Part shown: one piece after another, positions 43,429 through 52,608 of the stretch
Position numbering within the stretch: the stretch's first letter is position 1
How the letters are laid out: every line of letters begins with the position of its first letter
Source of the DNA: Clostridia bacterium
GTDB taxonomy: Bacteria > Bacillota > Clostridia > Christensenellales > Aristaeellaceae
Direction: 5' to 3'
Assembly (NCBI GenBank): GCA_017541105.1
Contig: JAFXZS010000004.1
Coordinates: forward strand, 62,001 to 126,000
Length of the DNA: 64,000 nucleotides
Program-made: the position numbers and the translations under genes
Notes under the pieces: generated by a model
What the model was told of the DNA's origin: nothing
The model's input: only the letters and a program-made list of their open reading frames with translations
Database searches by the model: none

Positions 43429-45516
43429 TTACTGGACGCTGAAAAGCAGTTCGTCATAGGTGGGGAACGGCCAGTCCGTCCGGTCGGTCATGCACTCCAG
43501 ATGATCTGCCGATTCCCGAAGTGCAGCCATGGCCGGGAGGACGCTGTCGTGCATATAGGCAGCGTTTTTTTCCGGTGTGCCTTCGGCAGGTTTTTGATTC
43601 AGAATACCGGATAACGTGTCAATTCCGCTCTTCAGGCGGTCGATTTCCCCGCACAGATCGGAAAGAAGGGCAGAACCGCAGGAGAGGGAGGCACCGGCAT
43701 TCTTCAGCGAAACGCAGGAAGCGGAAAGCCTGCCGGCATATCGAAGCACGGAAGGCAGGATCTGGCGGCGGGCCATCATCAGCATGGTCTCCGCCTCGAT
43801 ATTGATCATTTTGGCATAGGAATCCAAACCGATATCACGGCGGGAACGGAGCTCTGAAGCGGACAGCACCCTGTGCGTTTCGAAGAGATGGATGTTCTTT
43901 TCCGCGGTATAGCAGGGAAGCGCGTCCACAGTGGAGGAAAGACAGATGAGACCGCGCTTCCGGGCTTCTTCCACCCAGTCGAGGGAATAGTTGTTTCCGT
44001 TGAAAATGATCCTCTTATGGTCGTGAATGGTGCGAACGATAAGCGCGTGCAGCGCAGCGCGGAAATCATCCGCTTTTTCCAGCTCATCAGCAAACTGACG
44101 AAGCGATTCGGCCACAATCGTGTTAAGCACCACATTGGCATCCGAGACAGACGCGGAGGAACCAAGGGAACGGAACTCAAATTTATTACCCGTAAAGGCG
44201 AAGGGAGAGGTACGGTTCCGATCCGTCGTATCCCGGGGAAATTTCGGCAGCATATGTACACCGATCGTCATATCCGTTTTTTCCCGGCCGTTATAGATCG
44301 CGCCGGCTTCCAGCGCTTCCAGAATCTCGGTCAGTTCATCGCCGAGGAAGATGCTGATAATCGCGGGGGGTGCTTCAAAACCGCCAAGGCGGTGATCGTT
44401 TCCCGCGGAGGCAACGGAGGCGCGGAGCAGATCCTGATTCTCATCAACCGCCTTGATCACAGAGGTCAGGAACAGGAGAAACTGGGCGCTTTCATGCGGG
44501 CTGTCTCCCGGTTCGAGCAGATTGTATCCGGTATTGGTGAACATGGACCAGTTGTTATGTTTGCCGCTTCCGTTCACACCGGCAAAGGGCTTCTCCGCCA
44601 GCAGGCAGACGAGATTGTGGCGAAGGGCAACCTTTTTCATCATCTCCATCGTGATCTGGTTATGATCGCAGGCGATGTTGGCGATGGCATAAATCGGAGC
44701 CATCTCATGCTGCGCCGGAGCGGTTTCATTATGCTCCGTTTTGGCAAGCACCCCCAGCTTCCACAATTCGTCATTCAGATCTGCCATAAAGGCCTGGACA
44801 CGGGTCTGAATTGTACCGAAAAAATGGTCTCCGAGCTCCTGACCTTTGGGCGGTTTTGCGCCAAAGAGGGTGCGCCCGGCAAAAATCAGATCGCTGCGGC
44901 GGTCAAACAGATCTTTATCGACAAGAAAATATTCCTGTTCGGGGCCGACAGTGGGTGTTACTCTGGTCGTATCCATCCGGCCGAACAAATGCAGAATCCG
45001 GACAGCCTGACGGTTCAGGGCTTCCATGGAACGGAGAAGGGGCGTTTTTTTGTCCAGTGCCTCGCCGCCATAGGAGCAATACGCCGTCGGAATGCAGAGG
45101 ACGTGATCCTTGATAAAAGCGTAGGAAGTGGGATCCCAGGCGGTATAACCGCGGGCTTCGAAAGTGGAGCGCAGGCCGCCGTTGGGAAGTGAAGACGCGT
45201 CCGCCTCACCGCGGACCAGCTCTTTGCCGGAAAACTCCTGGATGACCGCACCGCCCGGAAGCGGGGAGATGAAGGCGTCATGCTTTTCCGCAGTCACAGA
45301 ATTCAGCGGCTGGAACCAATGGGTATAGTGCGTGGCACCGTGTTCCAGCGCCCAGTCCTTCATCGCATTGGCGACGACGCTGGCCACGTCGGCATCCAGG
45401 CGGCGGCCATCGTCAATGGTCTTGTGCAGGGCCTTATACGTCTCTCTGGGAAGGCGCTGGCGCATTACGGAATCGTTGAACACATTGATTCCAAAGATTT
45501 CTTCCATTCCGGCCAT
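43429..45516 (-). CDS. glnN: Type III glutamine synthetase
   Basis: A 695-residue glutamine synthetase of the GSIII class, which joins ammonia to glutamate and is common in Bacteroides and clostridia. It begins with the GSIII signature FGINVFNDSVMRQRLP. GPEQEYFLVDKD and AKTEHNETAPAQHEMAPI hold metal-binding acidic residues, AGVNGSGKHNNWS is the glutamate/ATP loop, and GNDHRLGGFEAPPAIIS is typical of the class. NRTSPFAFTGNKFEFR closes the active site. It is transcribed alone. It uses ATG 45516 with GGGAGG upstream. Confidence 0.96.
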   Translation of the reverse strand: MAGMEEIFGINVFNDSVMRQRLPRETYKALHKTIDDGRRLDADVASVVANAMKDWALEHGATHYTHWFQPLNSVTAEKHDAFISPLPGGAVIQEFSGKELVRGEADASSLPNGGLRSTFEARGYTAWDPTSYAFIKDHVLCIPTAYCSYGGEALDKKTPLLRSMEALNRQAVRILHLFGRMDTTRVTPTVGPEQEYFLVDKDLFDRRSDLIFAGRTLFGAKPPKGQELGDHFFGTIQTRVQAFMADLNDELWKLGVLAKTEHNETAPAQHEMAPIYAIANIACDHNQITMEMMKKVALRHNLVCLLAEKPFAGVNGSGKHNNWSMFTNTGYNLLEPGDSPHESAQFLLFLTSVIKAVDENQDLLRASVASAGNDHRLGGFEAPPAIISIFLGDELTEILEALEAGAIYNGREKTDMTIGVHMLPKFPRDTTDRNRTSPFAFTGNKFEFRSLGSSASVSDANVVLNTIVAESLRQFADELEKADDFRAALHALIVRTIHDHKRIIFNGNNYSLDWVEEARKRGLICLSSTVDALPCYTAEKNIHLFETHRVLSASELRSRRDIGLDSYAKMINIEAETMLMMARRQILPSVLRYAGRLSASCVSLKNAGASLSCGSALLSDLCGEIDRLKSGIDTLSGILNQKPAEGTPEKNAAYMHDSVLPAMAALRESADHLECMTDRTDWPFPTYDELLFSVQ

Positions 45517-45545
45517 AAAGCGCCACCTCCCGAACTGATCGATTC

Positions 45546-45574
45546 AGTTTAGAAGAGAAAATGAGAAAAGTCAA
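45546..45574 (-). promoter_or_regulatory. glnN: Promoter for glnN
   Basis: On the minus strand TTGACT (45569-45574) and TAAACT (45546-45551) have a 17-base spacer. Confidence 0.6.
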
Positions 45575-45586
45575 GGGAGATTAGGT

Positions 45587-45615
45587 TTGTTTTTCAGGGC
45601 AAAATATGGTAATAT
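45587..45615 (+). promoter_or_regulatory. Promoter for yerC-pcrA-ligA
   Basis: TTGTTT (45587-45592) and TAATAT (45610-45615) have a 17-base spacer. It is divergent from the glnN promoter and is followed by the dyad at 45624-45635. Confidence 0.5.
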
Positions 45616-45623
45616 TAACTGAT

Positions 45624-45635
45624 ACACTAAAGTGT
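45624..45635. promoter_or_regulatory. Short dyad just after the yerC promoter, candidate operator
   Basis: ACACT and AGTGT form an inverted repeat around a 2-base centre, about 10 bases after the -10 box. YerC is TrpR-like, and TrpR controls its own gene through a dyad at its promoter, so autoregulation here is possible. Confidence 0.35.
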
Positions 45636-45656
45636 AAAACCGTGGAGGGGACAGGG

Positions 45657-45950
45657 ATGTTTGAGCCGAAGATAAAAAACCATCAGACGGATCTTCTGAT
45701 CAAGGCCGTACTCCTGCTGAATGAAGAGGAAGACGCATATCGCTTTTTTGAAGATCTCTGCACGATCCCCGAAATCAAGAGCATCAGCCAGCGGCTTGAA
45801 GTGGCGGAGCTGCTGCGCAAAAAGGAAACCTATCAGAAAATTGCCGAGGAGACCGGGGCGTCAAGCGCGACCATCTCCAGGGTGAACCGGGCGCTGACAT
45901 ACGGGGCAGACGGATACCACCGGGTGCTGGAAAAAATGGAGAAGGAGTAA
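45657..45950 (+). CDS. yerC: YerC/TrpR-family DNA-binding protein
   Basis: A 97-residue helix-turn-helix protein of the TrpR-like YerC/YecD family. FFEDLCTIPEIKSISQRLEV is the family block and TYQKIAEETGASSATISRVN the DNA-reading helix-turn-helix. The frame is open to 45606, but the ATG at 45657 has GGAGGGG upstream and matches family length. Residues that hold tryptophan in TrpR are not clearly kept, so the signal is unknown. It sits directly upstream of pcrA, as in Bacillus and many clostridia. Confidence 0.9.
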   Translation: MFEPKIKNHQTDLLIKAVLLLNEEEDAYRFFEDLCTIPEIKSISQRLEVAELLRKKETYQKIAEETGASSATISRVNRALTYGADGYHRVLEKMEKE

Positions 45951-45958
45951 GCACTTCC

Positions 45959-48271
45959 ATGGATCTGAGTATGCTGAACCGGGAACAGCGGACTGCCGCC
46001 GAGACGCTGGAGGGCCCGGTACTGATACTGGCCGGCGCCGGCAGCGGGAAAACCCGGGCGCTGACCTGCCGGCTGGCCAACCTGATTGATCACGGAATAC
46101 CGGCATACAATATTCTGGCGCTGACATTCACGAATAAAGCCGCAAAGGAAATGAAAACGCGCGTGGAAGGGCTGATCGGCGCGGAAGCCGCGCAGGAAGC
46201 CTGGATCAGCACGTTTCATTCCTCCTGCGCACGGATTCTTCGGCGGGACATCGAGAAACTGGGGTACAGCAGATCCTTTGTTATCTATGATGACGAGGAT
46301 CAGAGCCGCGTGCTGAAGGAGATTTACAAGCAGCTGAATATCGACGACGCGTTTCTCCCGATCCGGGAAGTAAGGAGTAAGATCGGAGATGCGAAAAACC
46401 GGCTGCTTACACCGGACGAATGGTTTGCGAAGACCGTGCGGGACAGGCGCAACAGCCTGATTCATGATGTGATGACGGTCTATACACAGCGAATGAGAAG
46501 CCTGAACGCGCTGGATTTTGACGACCTGCTGATGAAGACCCTGGAGCTTTTTGCCGATCATCCCCCCGTGCTGGAAGCTTACAGGAGGCGTTTCAGGTAC
46601 GTGCTTGTGGACGAATACCAGGATACCAACAGAGCACAGTACGAGATGGTGCGGCTGCTGACTGCGGAGAGCCGGAATCTCTGCGTGGTGGGCGATGACG
46701 ACCAGAGCATCTACGGATGGCGCGGCGCGGATATCCGGAACATTCTGGATTTCGAGGACGATTATCCGGACGCGAAAGTCATCAAACTGGAGCAGAATTA
46801 CCGTTCCACAGCCAATATCCTGGACGCGGCAAACCAGGTCATTGTCCACAATGAGGGACGGAAGGACAAGAAGCTCTGGACGGAATACGAGGCCGGAGAA
46901 AAGATCCGTGTATACCGGGCAGCGGATGAACATGACGAGAGTACCTGGATCGTACGGAATATCGCGGAACTGCGCCGGACTGGCGAGGGATACGGCCAGT
47001 GCGCCGTCCTGTACCGGACGAACGCGCAGAGCCGCATTCCCGAAGAGATGCTGATGCGCAGCGGTATTCCATACCGGGTCTTCGGCGGACAGAAGTTTTA
47101 TGAACGGAAGGAAATCAAAGATATCCTGGCCTATCTGCGGGTTATCGTGAATCCCGCGGACGATATTTCCCTGACCCGGATCATCAATGTGCCCAAACGG
47201 GCGATCGGAGAAGCAACGGTAAAAATTCTATCAGCGCACGCCGCATCGCAGGGGATGCCGCTGTTCAGTGCGATGGTCAGTCTTCCGGAAGAGCTTGGCA
47301 CCCGCGCAAAGAGCCATGTGACAGATTTTTTCAGGATGATGACGCTGCTGGGCGCCATGAAGGAAAGCATGCAGCTGGAGGAATTCGTCGAAACCCTGAT
47401 CGAAAAGACCGGGCTGGAACGGCAGTACGAGGCGGAAAGCACGGATGAAGCCCGGGACCGGCTTGAAAATATGAGTGAATTCATGAGCGCGCTGCACGAG
47501 TATGCCGAAAATGAGGAAAACCCTACGCTGGAAGGATTTCTGGAGAATGTCGCCCTGGTGACGGATCTGGACCGGGCATCGGAGGAAAACGGCGCGGTGA
47601 CGCTGATGACGCTGCACAGCGCCAAGGGTCTGGAATTTGACAATGTATTTATCCCCGGGCTGGAAGAGAATGTCTTTCCCAGCTTCCGGAGCGTAACGGA
47701 GGAAAACCGGCTGGAGGAGGAACGCCGGCTGATGTATGTCGGGATTACCCGCGCCCGCCGGCGCCTGTATCTGTCCTACGCCTCCATGCGGATGACATAT
47801 AATCAGTTCAGCCATAACGCGCCGAGCCGGTTCCTGGAGGAGATTCCTTCCCGGCTGATTCAGCGGGACGGAGGCCTGCGGCAGGAGAGCCATGCGCCGT
47901 CTGCACGGTTCCGTGCGGACAGCGAGGACAGGATTGACGGGAGCATCAGGCAGCAGACCGGCGGCAGGCCGATGGTTCCTCCGGTTCCGGGAAAGCCGAA
48001 ACTGACCTTCAAGGGCATGGGGCTGGATCAGATTCCGGGTGTCAAAAAAGGTTTTGTTCCAAGTGCCGCCCGGGCAGCGGAAGACGCCTCCCTGCAACAG
48101 CTGTTTGCCGACGGAGAGCGGGTTCTGCATCCTAAGTTCGGCATGGGCACGGTAATGGGAACCACAGGAAGCGGAAAGGACGCACGAATCCGGATTGCGT
48201 TTGACAAGGCCGGGGAAAAGGAACTGGCACTGGCCATTGCGCCGATCGTACGGATGGAGGAGGAGAAATGA
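45959..48271 (+). CDS. pcrA: ATP-dependent DNA helicase PcrA (UvrD family)
   Basis: A 770-residue superfamily 1A helicase for nucleotide excision repair and clearing of transcription and recombination blocks. Motif I is LAGAGSGKTRALTCR, motif II VDEYQDTN, motif III VGDDDQSIYGWRGAD, motif IV LEQNYRST and motif VI VGITRARRRLYLSY. The C-terminus has a Tudor-like domain (RVLHPKFGMGTVM) that binds RNA polymerase in PcrA. It follows yerC by 8 bases and overlaps the ligA start. Length is slightly above the usual 730. Confidence 0.96.
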   Translation: MDLSMLNREQRTAAETLEGPVLILAGAGSGKTRALTCRLANLIDHGIPAYNILALTFTNKAAKEMKTRVEGLIGAEAAQEAWISTFHSSCARILRRDIEKLGYSRSFVIYDDEDQSRVLKEIYKQLNIDDAFLPIREVRSKIGDAKNRLLTPDEWFAKTVRDRRNSLIHDVMTVYTQRMRSLNALDFDDLLMKTLELFADHPPVLEAYRRRFRYVLVDEYQDTNRAQYEMVRLLTAESRNLCVVGDDDQSIYGWRGADIRNILDFEDDYPDAKVIKLEQNYRSTANILDAANQVIVHNEGRKDKKLWTEYEAGEKIRVYRAADEHDESTWIVRNIAELRRTGEGYGQCAVLYRTNAQSRIPEEMLMRSGIPYRVFGGQKFYERKEIKDILAYLRVIVNPADDISLTRIINVPKRAIGEATVKILSAHAASQGMPLFSAMVSLPEELGTRAKSHVTDFFRMMTLLGAMKESMQLEEFVETLIEKTGLERQYEAESTDEARDRLENMSEFMSALHEYAENEENPTLEGFLENVALVTDLDRASEENGAVTLMTLHSAKGLEFDNVFIPGLEENVFPSFRSVTEENRLEEERRLMYVGITRARRRLYLSYASMRMTYNQFSHNAPSRFLEEIPSRLIQRDGGLRQESHAPSARFRADSEDRIDGSIRQQTGGRPMVPPVPGKPKLTFKGMGLDQIPGVKKGFVPSAARAAEDASLQQLFADGERVLHPKFGMGTVMGTTGSGKDARIRIAFDKAGEKELALAIAPIVRMEEEK

Positions 48272-50238
48272 GTCCGGAGAAACGGGAGCGGATGGAAGAG
48301 CTGATCCGGGAAATCAGCAAGGCTTCCTACGCCTATTATGTCCTGGACGATCCCTATATTTCGGATATGCAGTGGGACCGGCTGTACGACGAGCTGAAAG
48401 CAATCGAGGCGGAAACCGGGGAAACGCTTCCGGACAGCCCGACCAGGAAGGTCGGCGGGGAGACGCTGCGGGGTTTTGAAGAGCATACGCATCTGAACCG
48501 TCTGTGGTCCATGGACAAGGTGCAGAGCCTGGGAGAACTGGACGCGTGGATTGCGAGGACGGAAAAACTGGCCGGACAGTCTCCGCTGCAGTATTACGTG
48601 GAATACAAGTTTGACGGGCTGACCCTGAATCTGACCTATAACGGGGGACAGCTGATCCAGGCTGCGACCCGGGGGGACGGCGTGAAGGGAGAGGCCATTC
48701 TGCCGCAGGCCCGAACCATTCACAGCGTTCCCCGGACGATTCCGTACCAGGGTCTGCTGGAGGTGCAGGGAGAGTGCATCATGCGGCTGAGCACCCTGGA
48801 GAAGTACAACGCTTCGCATCCGGACGCTCCCCTGAAGAACGCACGGAACGCCGCGGCCGGTGCGCTGCGGAATCTGGATCCTTCCGTAACGGCCGCCAGG
48901 CACCTGGATGCGTTCTTTTATCAGATCGGCACGATCGAAAATCCGCCGTACCGTACACAGCCGGACATGCTGCAGTTCCTGCGGGACAACGGTTTCCAGG
49001 TCAGTCCTTTCCTCGGAACGGGGAAGGGCCGGGAAGAGCTGGAAAAGTGTATCCGGCAGATTGAAGCGGAGCGCGAGAAGCTGGACTGGCTGATCGACGG
49101 CGTGGTCATCAAGGTCGGAGACAGCACCCTGCGGGAACAGATGGGATTCACGGAGAAATTTCCCCGGTGGGCCGTCGCTTATAAATTCGAGGCGGAGGAA
49201 GCCGTTACCCGTGTACTGGACGTGACCTGGGAACTGGGGCGCACCGGCAAGCTGACACCGCTGGCGCACGTCGCCCCGGTGGATTTCTACGGGGTGACCG
49301 TGCGCAAAGCGACACTGAACAATCTGGGAGATATTCAGCGCAAGGATGTAACCATCGGCTGTAACGTATGGATCCGACGGAGCAACGACGTGATTCCGGA
49401 AATCATGGGCCGCGCCGGAGAAATTCAGCCGGGTGAGCGGCCCATCGTCAAACCGGCAGTCTGCCCTGCCTGCGGACAACCGCTGACGGAGCGCGGCGCG
49501 CATCTGTTCTGCATGAACCGGGAAAGCTGCCGGCCGCAGGCCGTTGCACGGATCGCGCATTTCGCAAGCCGGGAAGCGATGGATATCGGCGGACTGAGCG
49601 AAAAGACAGCCGGGCAGCTGTATGACCAGGCCGGTATCCGGGAAATTGCGGATCTGTACCGGCTGACACCGATGGACCTGCTGATGCTGGAAGGATTTAA
49701 GGAAAAAAAGGCCGCGAATCTCGGGGACGCGCTTGAGAAGAGCAAGCACTGCGATCTGGACGCGTTCCTGTACGCGCTCGGGATTCCGAACGTGGGCCGG
49801 AAAATCGCCCGGGATCTGGCACAGGCTTTCGGCACGCTGGAAAACCTGAAGAAAGCTACGGCAGAGCAGCTGACTGCCCTGCCGGATATCGGGGAAATTG
49901 TCGCCGCGAGTATTACGGAATACTTCAGCTTCCCGGAGAACCTGAAGATGATCGACCGGATGCTGGCGGCGGGTGTTCAGCTCCGGGAAATGGCACACGC
50001 GGGCGAAGGCGTGTTCAGCGGAATGAGCATCGTGGTGACCGGAACGCTTCCGACGATGAGCCGCAAGCAGGCGGAGGATCTGATCCGGTCCCGGGGCGGA
50101 AACGCGTCTTCCGCCGTAAGCAAAAAGACGGCCTTCGTGGTTGTTGGAGAAGACGCGGGGAGCAAACTGACAAAAGCCCGGAACCTGGGAATCGAGACAA
50201 TCGATGAGGCAGAACTGATCAGAAGGGCCGGGCAATAA
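48268..50238 (+). CDS. ligA: NAD-dependent DNA ligase
   Basis: A 656-residue bacterial DNA ligase that seals nicks in replication and repair. The N-terminal Ia domain has YYVLDDPYISDMQWDRLYDEL. The adenylated lysine is Lys114 in VEYKFDGLTL; the usual motif is KxDG, and the Phe at x is uncommon. The OB fold, a four-cysteine zinc finger (VCPACGQ... FCMNRESC), helix-hairpin-helix repeats and a C-terminal BRCT domain (FSGMSIVVTGTLPTMSRKQA) follow in the normal order. It overlaps pcrA by four bases (ATGA). Confidence 0.96.
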   Translation: MSPEKRERMEELIREISKASYAYYVLDDPYISDMQWDRLYDELKAIEAETGETLPDSPTRKVGGETLRGFEEHTHLNRLWSMDKVQSLGELDAWIARTEKLAGQSPLQYYVEYKFDGLTLNLTYNGGQLIQAATRGDGVKGEAILPQARTIHSVPRTIPYQGLLEVQGECIMRLSTLEKYNASHPDAPLKNARNAAAGALRNLDPSVTAARHLDAFFYQIGTIENPPYRTQPDMLQFLRDNGFQVSPFLGTGKGREELEKCIRQIEAEREKLDWLIDGVVIKVGDSTLREQMGFTEKFPRWAVAYKFEAEEAVTRVLDVTWELGRTGKLTPLAHVAPVDFYGVTVRKATLNNLGDIQRKDVTIGCNVWIRRSNDVIPEIMGRAGEIQPGERPIVKPAVCPACGQPLTERGAHLFCMNRESCRPQAVARIAHFASREAMDIGGLSEKTAGQLYDQAGIREIADLYRLTPMDLLMLEGFKEKKAANLGDALEKSKHCDLDAFLYALGIPNVGRKIARDLAQAFGTLENLKKATAEQLTALPDIGEIVAASITEYFSFPENLKMIDRMLAAGVQLREMAHAGEGVFSGMSIVVTGTLPTMSRKQAEDLIRSRGGNASSAVSKKTAFVVVGEDAGSKLTKARNLGIETIDEAELIRRAGQ

Positions 50239-50271
50239 AAGCTGAAAAAAGATTGGGAGGTAAGACAGAGA

Positions 50272-51072
50272 ATGTTTTCCGGTATAACCGAATGGATCAA
50301 TGAACTGACGGCCAATCCGTCCGCAACGCTGATTACTTTGGCGTATGTGGCAGTCTGCATTCTGTTCAGCCTGATTCTGCATGAGTGCGCCCACGGCTGG
50401 GTCGCGCTGAAATGCGGGGATCCTACGGCAAAAATGCTCGGCAGGCTGACCTTGAACCCCATGAAGCATCTGGATCCCTTCGGAACGATCTGCATGGTGT
50501 TTCTGCATGTCGGATGGGCAAAGCCGGTGCCGATCAACCCCCGGAATTTCCGGCATTACCGGCGTGATTATATTCTTGTCTCCCTGGCCGGAATCACAGT
50601 CAATCTGCTGATCTGCATGGCGAGCCTGCTGGTTTCCGCGCTGATCTGCAAAGTCATGTATGAGCCGCTGCTTCTGGATTATCTTCGTAAACAGGGCATG
50701 CAGAACAATCTGCTGGATATTTATCATTTTTATGTTCCCAGCGCGATCTACGGCGGATTGTTCGAGCTGGCTCCGAATATTACCGCATCCTGTGAATGGA
50801 TGCTGTATGTGCAGCGGCTGTTTCTGATGCTGGCGCAGATGAACCTGGGCCTGGCAATCTTCAACCTGATTCCTGTGCCTCCGCTGGACGGATACCGTTT
50901 TCTGGACATGTTTGTGTTCAAGGGACGGCTGGCAATGGAACGCAGCATGATGAACATTATCCAGATTGCCTTTCTGGTCATTTGTATGTCCGGTGTGCTG
51001 AGCAATCTGCTTTCGACCGTAAACGGAGCGGTTTTCGGCCTTCTGAGCAGTCTGATTGCACAGATTATCTGA
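50272..51072 (+). CDS. M50 family site-2 protease-like membrane metallopeptidase
   Basis: A 266-residue membrane protein of the peptidase M50 family (YwhC-like). The zinc motif HECAH is at residues 37-41 in the first membrane segment, and the third ligand lies in NLIPVPPLDGYRFLD. There is no PDZ domain, unlike RseP. About five hydrophobic segments are visible. GGGAGG precedes the ATG. In many Firmicutes this gene lies just before scpA-scpB, as here. Its substrate is unknown. Confidence 0.9.
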   Translation: MFSGITEWINELTANPSATLITLAYVAVCILFSLILHECAHGWVALKCGDPTAKMLGRLTLNPMKHLDPFGTICMVFLHVGWAKPVPINPRNFRHYRRDYILVSLAGITVNLLICMASLLVSALICKVMYEPLLLDYLRKQGMQNNLLDIYHFYVPSAIYGGLFELAPNITASCEWMLYVQRLFLMLAQMNLGLAIFNLIPVPPLDGYRFLDMFVFKGRLAMERSMMNIIQIAFLVICMSGVLSNLLSTVNGAVFGLLSSLIAQII

Positions 51073-51087
51073 GGCGGGATACTGGAA

Positions 51088-51882
51088 ATGCTGACACGGG
51101 AATTCAAGCTGAAGGATTTCGACGGTCCGCTGGACCTGCTGCTGACGCTGATCGGCAAGGCACAGATCGACATCCGCGATATCTTTGTGAGTGAGATTAC
51201 GGACCAATACCTGGAGATCGTCCGGAACGCTCCGGATCTGAATATGGATGAGAGCAGCGATTTTCTTGTGATGGCTGCCACGCTGCTGGAGATCAAGAGC
51301 CGGGCAATGCTGCCTAAAGCGCCGGATCCAGAGGAAGAGGATCCCGAAAAGGAGCTGATCCGGCGGCTGGAGGAATACAGGCAGTTTCGGGAAACCGCGG
51401 AAAACATGAAACGCTTTGAGGAAGCGGCGAAGTATGTTTTCACAAAGCTGCCGGAGGAATACCCGCTGCCGCCGCAGGAATACGAGCTGACCGGGCTGAC
51501 CCTGGAAGGGCTGACGGAAGCGTTTGCACGGATCTGGAGCCGGAAACCGGCACTGGACGACAATCCGGAGAGCAATCACTACGCGGCACGGAATATCCGG
51601 CGGGACAGCCATACGGTGAAGGAATGCATGCTGGATCTGATGCATGCGGTGAAAAAGAAAAAGCGGATGCGTTTTGAGGAAGCGTTTGCCAACGCGCCGA
51701 CCAGGGAAGCTGTGGTGACGTACTTCCTGGCTGTGCTGGAGCTGCTGAAGCTCGGACAAATGCACATCCGCCAGAAGTCAGTTTACGGCGACATTGAACT
51801 GATTTACGGCCGATATATGCCAAAGAAAGAGGAAGACCTGACAAACGGAGATGAGACGGCCGGGAAGGAAGCGAGTGAGTGA
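51088..51882 (+). CDS. scpA: Segregation and condensation protein A
   Basis: A 264-residue kleisin that links the Smc heads in the bacterial condensin. The N-terminal block is FKLKDFDGPLDLLLTLIGKA, followed by IDIRDIFVSEITDQYLE. The C-terminal winged helix includes REAVVTYFLAVLELLKLGQ. The last residues are acidic and divergent. It overlaps scpB by four bases (GTGA). Confidence 0.95.
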   Translation: MLTREFKLKDFDGPLDLLLTLIGKAQIDIRDIFVSEITDQYLEIVRNAPDLNMDESSDFLVMAATLLEIKSRAMLPKAPDPEEEDPEKELIRRLEEYRQFRETAENMKRFEEAAKYVFTKLPEEYPLPPQEYELTGLTLEGLTEAFARIWSRKPALDDNPESNHYAARNIRRDSHTVKECMLDLMHAVKKKKRMRFEEAFANAPTREAVVTYFLAVLELLKLGQMHIRQKSVYGDIELIYGRYMPKKEEDLTNGDETAGKEASE

Positions 51883-52457
51883 GCGAAAAGACACAGGGGA
51901 TGGAAGGAAACCTGAAGGGAAGAATTGAAGCCATCCTTTTTGTTGCCGGGGAGGCAGTCGGGATCAGGGACATGGCGAAAGCGCTGCAGATTGACGAAAA
52001 AGCGCTGCAGGAAGCACTGAACGAGATCGGCAGCGAATACGACTATGAACAGCGGGGATTCCTGCTGAAACGCTTCGGGGATAAAGTCCAGCTGGCTACG
52101 CGTCCTTTATATTCCGATGACGTTCTGCGTCTGCTGCAGCCGGTGCAGCAGCAAAGCCTGAGCCAGGCCGCGATGGAAACACTGGCAGTTGTCGCCTACA
52201 AACAGCCTGTGACCCGGGCTGAAGTGGAACAAATCCGCGGAGTAAAATGCGACTACAGCCTGCAGAGCCTGATGATGAAAGGCCTGATTCAGGAAGCGGG
52301 ACGAAAGGACACGATCGGGCGGCCGATCCTTTATGCGACAACCGATATGTTTCTGAGCCACTTCGGGATCCGGGAACTGGAAGACCTGCCTCCGCTTCCG
52401 GAGGATGAGAGCGAGGCCGGCGAAGAGACAGACAACACAGAAGAACTGATACCATAA
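51879..52457 (+). CDS. scpB: Segregation and condensation protein B
   Basis: A 192-residue partner of ScpA in the Smc-ScpAB complex. Two winged-helix domains are visible, with IEAILFVAGEAVGIRDMAKA at the start and ETLAVVAYKQPVTRAEVEQI then GVKCDYSLQSLMMKGLIQE in the second. I use the GTG that overlaps the scpA stop with GAAGGA before it; ATG 51900 is an alternative. The C-terminal tail is acidic. A 151-base gap without a recognised terminator or promoter follows. Confidence 0.95.
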   Translation: MSEKTQGMEGNLKGRIEAILFVAGEAVGIRDMAKALQIDEKALQEALNEIGSEYDYEQRGFLLKRFGDKVQLATRPLYSDDVLRLLQPVQQQSLSQAAMETLAVVAYKQPVTRAEVEQIRGVKCDYSLQSLMMKGLIQEAGRKDTIGRPILYATTDMFLSHFGIRELEDLPPLPEDESEAGEETDNTEELIP

Positions 52458-52608
52458 AAAGAGACCAGGCTGAACAGTGAAGATTGATACGGACACGGGT
52501 ATGATGGCAGATGAGACGCTGATGGCGGCAGTGAAAGACCATGAATCTGAACCGTAAAAGTGTAAAAAATACAGGTTAACTCAATACAGAAGCAAAGGAG
52601 AGGGAACC

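Noticed and set aside
48028..51765. A 1245-codon open frame on the minus strand
   Set aside because: It lies opposite pcrA, ligA, the M50 protease and scpA, all strongly recognised. It has low-complexity composition and no family motif, as expected for an antisense shadow in G+C-rich DNA.
52476..52556. Small GTG frame of about 26 codons between scpB and the C11 protease gene
   Set aside because: It has no clear ribosome binding site and no similarity I can recognise; the gap shows no clear promoter either.
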